Below are positions 59,886 through 64,000 of a stretch of 64,000 nt of DNA, one piece after another. The DNA is from Kryptolebias marmoratus (taxonomy: Eukaryota > Chordata > Actinopteri > Cyprinodontiformes > Rivulidae). The notes beneath the pieces are model-generated. The model had not been told where the DNA came from, made no database searches, and saw nothing but the letters and a program-made list of their open reading frames with translations. The translations under genes were made by a program, and so were the position numbers. Positions within the stretch are counted from its first letter, which is position 1. Each line of letters starts with the position of its first letter. The DNA lies in contig NC_051440.1 of the NCBI RefSeq assembly GCF_001649575.2, forward strand, positions 24,104,476 to 24,168,475, given 5' to 3'.

Positions 59886-60600
59886 AAAACAAATAAAGGA
59901 AACTTGCAGAAACTAATCATTGAGAGTACATCTACACCTGATTAATGTTTGGAGTCAACCCAGTCTAAGATGGCTGCCACAGCCAAGTGACCATAGAAAT
60001 CCAACCCTCACCTGTGGTCATGCGGTTTGGATCATGACAGAAAAAACAAGATCCTGGATATAAGCGGCTGATATGAGCTTCCTTCGAAGGGTGGCTGGGC
60101 TCAGCCTTAGAGATAAGGTGAGGAGCTCCTTCATCTGGGGGGGAGCTTGGAGTAGAGCTGCTGCTCCTCCTCATCGAAAGGAGTCAGCTGAGGTGGTTCA
60201 TCATCTGATTAGGATGCCTCCTGGACGCCTCCCTTTGCATGCTTTTCAGGCATATTTCATGTTTCACGTTTCAGAGATTCTGTATCCTCTCTGGCCTGTG
60301 AACACCTTCAGATCTCCCAGGAGGAGCTGGAGAATGTCGCTGGGGGGAGGGATGTCTGGGTTTCCCTCCTGGACCTGTTGCCTCCGTGACCCAACCACAG
60401 ATAAGCCGTGGAAGATGGACGGACGGATGGATGGATGGACATTCATGTTTACAGATACTGAGCTAATCTTTGGTGTGGTTGTAGCTGAGAGTCAGTCACA
60501 AAATAGACTCCAAGTGCTACTCAATGTGCAAGATCTTTGCTTAAAACTTTAGCATTAACTGTTAAAGTCAACCCTTTTTGTCTGTTAGCAAATTTCCTTT
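59886..60600 (+). repeat. dispersed repeat family A copy, split by a LINE
   Basis: The left part reads 'ctgattaatgtttggagtca' and 'aagatggctgccacagccaa'. The right part resumes at 'tttacagatactgagctaat' and 'ggtgtggttgtagctgagag'. Confidence 0.7.
60001..60443 (+). mobile_element. 5'-truncated RTE-clade (Rex3-like) LINE inserted in a family A repeat
   Basis: It contains 'agcttccttcgaagggtggc', 'tcctggacgcctccct' and 'cccaggaggagctggagaat', and ends in GGATGGATGGA. The GATG-type tail and protein blocks match the copies at 13484 and 31170. It carries an internal deletion after 'cctttgcatgcttttc' and has no coding capacity. Confidence 0.8.
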
Positions 60601-62045
60601 CAACTAAAGAACCGAGGCAACTCTGTCATTAAATCAATTTGCAAAATTTTCCACACCTTAAAAATCTGTGAACACCTTGTGCTATCAAATGATTCCACCC
60701 TCCTCTCTCTCCGTCTCTGTCTCCTTTGTCAGAGTAATTGTGGTTATGTAATTTAGTTAGTGCAGGCATATAATGCCATCACTATGAGGCACAATATAAT
60801 CAGCACGGTAATTCTATCAGGATCTGCTGCCACCTGCTTTTTGGCAATGCTGATGCTCTCATAACAATGAATGAGATGGGCAAGGCTGACTGACTGCAGG
60901 AGGGAGAGCACAACGCTGCTCTGAATATTTGGCAGGGAAAAGGTCTTCAGTGGTTTGTTTCAGTGTGGCTGAGTGGAGTAAGGAGTAAGGAAAAGTCAGT
61001 ATCTCACCTGTTGCAGACAGCAGTCAGAAGAATCTCAGTTTGAAGAATCAGGCAGACGTTCCCATAGGTGAGTCAAGATAACACCCACTCAGAACAGTGA
61101 ATTTACACCATCTAACCCAACTCAACTCCTGACATCATCCTGAGTCGCTCCGGTTCTAATGTAGAATCCCTTAAAAAAAAAAAAAAAAACAGTTTTTGGT
61201 CAATGTGCATTTTTATTTAGAGGAACTAAGGAGCAGGTCACAGTTCCTGATTTGTTGAAAAAATGTGACAAATCTATTATTTTTCCTTGAGAGACCAAGA
61301 ATCGTCTTTTTAGTGGCCAGTACTGTCGACATTTAGTTGTTAACATTAAGCATAGTTAAATGTTTTCTATTGAATAAAGTTTAATACATTTGTATTTATG
61401 TTCAGTAGAACTGATTTGTATTTATATTTATGCATCTGTTAACCTGAATCCATGCTGACTGTATTGATTTTGTTTTATTTAGGTACTTATGTCTTTACCT
61501 GCCTAAGGTCTGCAGATGGAAAATAACCGTGGGCTAAATCTGTGCAATGCAACTGCCTCTTTTGGAGTGTATTGTTATTGTGCATGGTCCCAAATAAACC
61601 AAAATAAACCCAAACCTAATAAATGCTTTTACACAGTGATGTTTTTGCAGGGGAGAGTGGTTTATATGAGGCTGTTGTCCTTGTTTTCTCAACTAAACAA
61701 TGTCTGTGTTGCTGAACACACACGGCACAGAAGTATCTTACAACTGATCGTCAGAAACACCAGAAGTAGTTTGTTTTCTTTAATTGACAGGTCTTCCTCT
61801 CTAATCTGGCTGATGGAGATATCTTCTTTTCCTGCCAGAAAAAGACATGCCATCTTTGATTTAGTAACCACTCATGTCTACTGCCTTGTTGTTGTTGTTT
61901 TTGGTTTAGACAGAGAGGATAACAAAACACAGCTGATCAGCGTAAGGACCCAATGAGCAACTACAGTGCATGCCATTATACTGAGCAATATGGATGTTAT
62001 TCAGCTGAGAAAACAGTGTAAAATAGACATATGTATGTACATCTT
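60601..62045. other. noncoding, nothing recognised
   Basis: It includes a 146-codon plus-strand frame (61516-61956), which has no recognisable domain, homology or splice context. Confidence 0.45.
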
Positions 62046-62310
62046 GGACAATCTGGTAACATTTAGAATATGCACTGAGCTACAACCACACCAAATTTTA
62101 GGTCAATACCTGTAAAACTGACAGAGTTATGACATTTTTGTGTTTTTTAGTCAGCTGGCTGAGGTGGCAATCTTGAAATGAGTTTACTCCAGAAGTTGAT
62201 AAATGGTACATGTACAGTTTTATTAAAGCCTGTTCAGTGGTTTGTGAGATATTTTGGTAACAGACAGACACGAACCATCATTGTTCGCCTTTGCCGTTTG
62301 GCAGCAGGTG
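62046..62310 (-). repeat. dispersed repeat family A copy, minus orientation
   Basis: Contains 'gagctacaaccacaccaaat', 'gtggtttgtgagatattttg' and 'aacagacagacacgaaccat'. Confidence 0.7.
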
Positions 62311-64000
62311 ATAAAAAGGTCATTTGAGATTCGCTGTGATGGATGATGGAGATAATTGCATGAAAATATAAGAAACAATCTGCTGTGGCATTAAGTATAA
62401 ATAATTTGAAGTAAATGGGTTGAAACATTGTTGAAATGTTCCTTTAACTGAGTGACATTCCAGCTTTGATTCCAACCTGTGACCTTTCTTTTCATGTCGT
62501 CTCCTTCATCTCTCAGCCGGGCTCTCTCCCACATTTAGCGACCCTCTTTCCTGTACCTGATCTAATAAATTGCTCTGCAGGGCAGCACGACCTCACCTCT
62601 GGGCTTTTTATGTAACACAAAGGTTGCTATTAGAGCCATTAACCTGCTTTTGATTTAAAAACCAGCCACGTTGTGTATGACAGCCACTGACTTGTTGGTA
62701 TAACGGAGACTTTTTACCTTACGCGGTTATATTTTTGTGCCGCCTGGCGCTGAGGCCACGATGTCTGACTCAAAAGTCAAACCTAGAGGAAGATGCAACT
62801 GGTGGGACTTTTGTTGTACCAACTGAGACAAAGATAAACAAAATGAAGACAATTCTTTTTGCACCGAAAGACACATTTACTGTATATTACTAACAAATAT
62901 GCCCAAATGTTATTATGATTCCAGATGCTTAAAGTATTATCTTTATACTTCAAGCATAACACAATTTTATCACAGAACTTTAAAGAAAGCCAGACAATTC
63001 TGCCATTTGACAGCATTTCCTGGTTACCTAACTGTATAATTTACAGGTTTTAAACTTTGAATTAAAATAAAATAATTTGGAACATTTAGAAAAATAGCAT
63101 TTTCTGCAAAAATGCAGTGTAAATGACTTTGCATAAACTGGCTTGTTAAGGCAGAACAGACGTGAAATTAACAAAACAGAAGCTTAAAGCTAAAATTTGC
63201 AAAACTGCAGCTAAGTAGTTTGAGTCTAAAAAACATACAAAAGAAACTATAAACAGGAAAACAATAGTGCAAACACTGACTGAGCATTCACACAATTATA
63301 AAATGAAGTGATTTACTGTCTTCTGCCAATTGGTAATGTATAAATATTCTTTCCAGTGTGAGAGTTAGTCTACTGTGTCTTTTACTGAGGCTTTGACAGA
63401 TTAAACCTTTTGTTCTGCTTCGCCGCATGCTGGCAGACAGTGATCTTCATACAGATGATACACTTGTCTACAATATGTCCCTCAAAAGGAATGAGCTAGT
63501 TTTTAAAGTGAAGAGTCTGAAGCTGTCGAGACAACCGATAACAGCTGAAATCAGATTTTTTACTTTATCCAATCCCATCAAACTCGCTTTTTATGTCAAG
63601 TCAGCGAGAAAGCTGCAACCCAAACATTTATGAGTGAAGTGAGACTGAAATCTTCCTTCTCACGCAGAGTTTAATCACAGTATAAACTGATCAAGGATCA
63701 GGTAAACTCTGCACCTGATCTTTAAACGTGGAGAAAATGTTGGAGCCAGTTTTCCACTTTGCTTCAGAGAGACAGAACCTCTGCAATTTTCAGCTCTATT
63801 TTAGTGCTGCCTCTGAAGAAACTGAACGAGCAGTTTGATTTCAGTCTGCCTTAAACTGCTTCTTGGATGCAGTTCCACGGGCTTCTTTGAAAACTGTACA
63901 AATTGGGTTTCAGATTCAAGTATTCATTTTAGCCTATGTAACCTTTTGTCAGAGACTTCACATCCCTGCCCTTCAACAATCTTCTTCCACTGATATCTGT
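62311..64000. other. noncoding, nothing recognised
   Basis: AT-rich right end of the window. The reading frames are short and featureless. Confidence 0.45.

Noticed and set aside
60073..60552. 159-codon plus-strand frame
   Set aside because: It is the LINE fragment read through into the family A repeat and is not a host gene.
61516..61956. 146-codon plus-strand frame
   Set aside because: No domain, signal, splice context or compositional bias that I can recognise. Such lengths occur by chance over a 64-kb sequence.
1..64000. CRISPR arrays, bacterial operons, tRNA or rRNA genes
   Set aside because: None seen. The window is vertebrate nuclear DNA, and the only tRNA-like sequence is a repeat fragment near 35455.

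Overview
The window is vertebrate nuclear DNA, almost certainly from a teleost fish. It is AT-rich, the genes are split by GT-AG introns, and the repeats are typical of fish: RTE/Rex3-like LINE tails ending in GATG units, short hAT derivatives with 8-bp target duplications, and a Tc1-like end. None of the long open reading frames is an intact gene by itself. The genes appear only when exons are joined, and all three run on the minus strand.

Layout. (1) 1-8050: the 5' end of a septin 7 gene (sept7), with first coding exon 7672-7710 and second coding exon 4140-4239. The GTPase domain lies beyond the left edge. (2) 8051-11580: intergenic, repeat-rich, with a triple nuclear-receptor half-site. 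(3) 11581-12620: a complete three-exon CC chemokine gene encoding 96 residues, with a TATA box. (4) 12621-23591: intergenic sequence plus the likely smpd3 3' UTR, with LINE and repeat debris. (5) 23592-52121: the complete coding part of smpd3 (neutral sphingomyelinase 2). Nine coding exons encode 722 residues, and all frames and splice sites are consistent. (6) 52122-64000: smpd3 5' flank, an intron upstream of the start codon, or intergenic DNA. I recognise no other coding exon there.

The most notable feature is in smpd3 exon 3. The linker between the membrane/regulatory N-terminus and the catalytic domain carries eight tandem D/E-C-P-x-x units, seven of them C-P-[VLM]-H. I know of no such array in mammalian SMPD3. 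C-P-x-H resembles heme-binding CP motifs, for example in holocytochrome c synthase, so it is a candidate heme, metal or redox-responsive insert.

Mobile-element history is also readable. One roughly 450-bp interspersed repeat family is present in at least a dozen copies in both orientations. Later elements are nested in several copies: a 1012-bp hAT-type element with a perfect 8-bp target duplication, a truncated LINE, and an unclassified AT-rich insert. A 554-bp element with about 135-bp inverted arms sits in smpd3 intron 3. The three genes have separate roles: septin filaments, leukocyte attraction, and ceramide production with exosome release. Nothing here shows that they act together.
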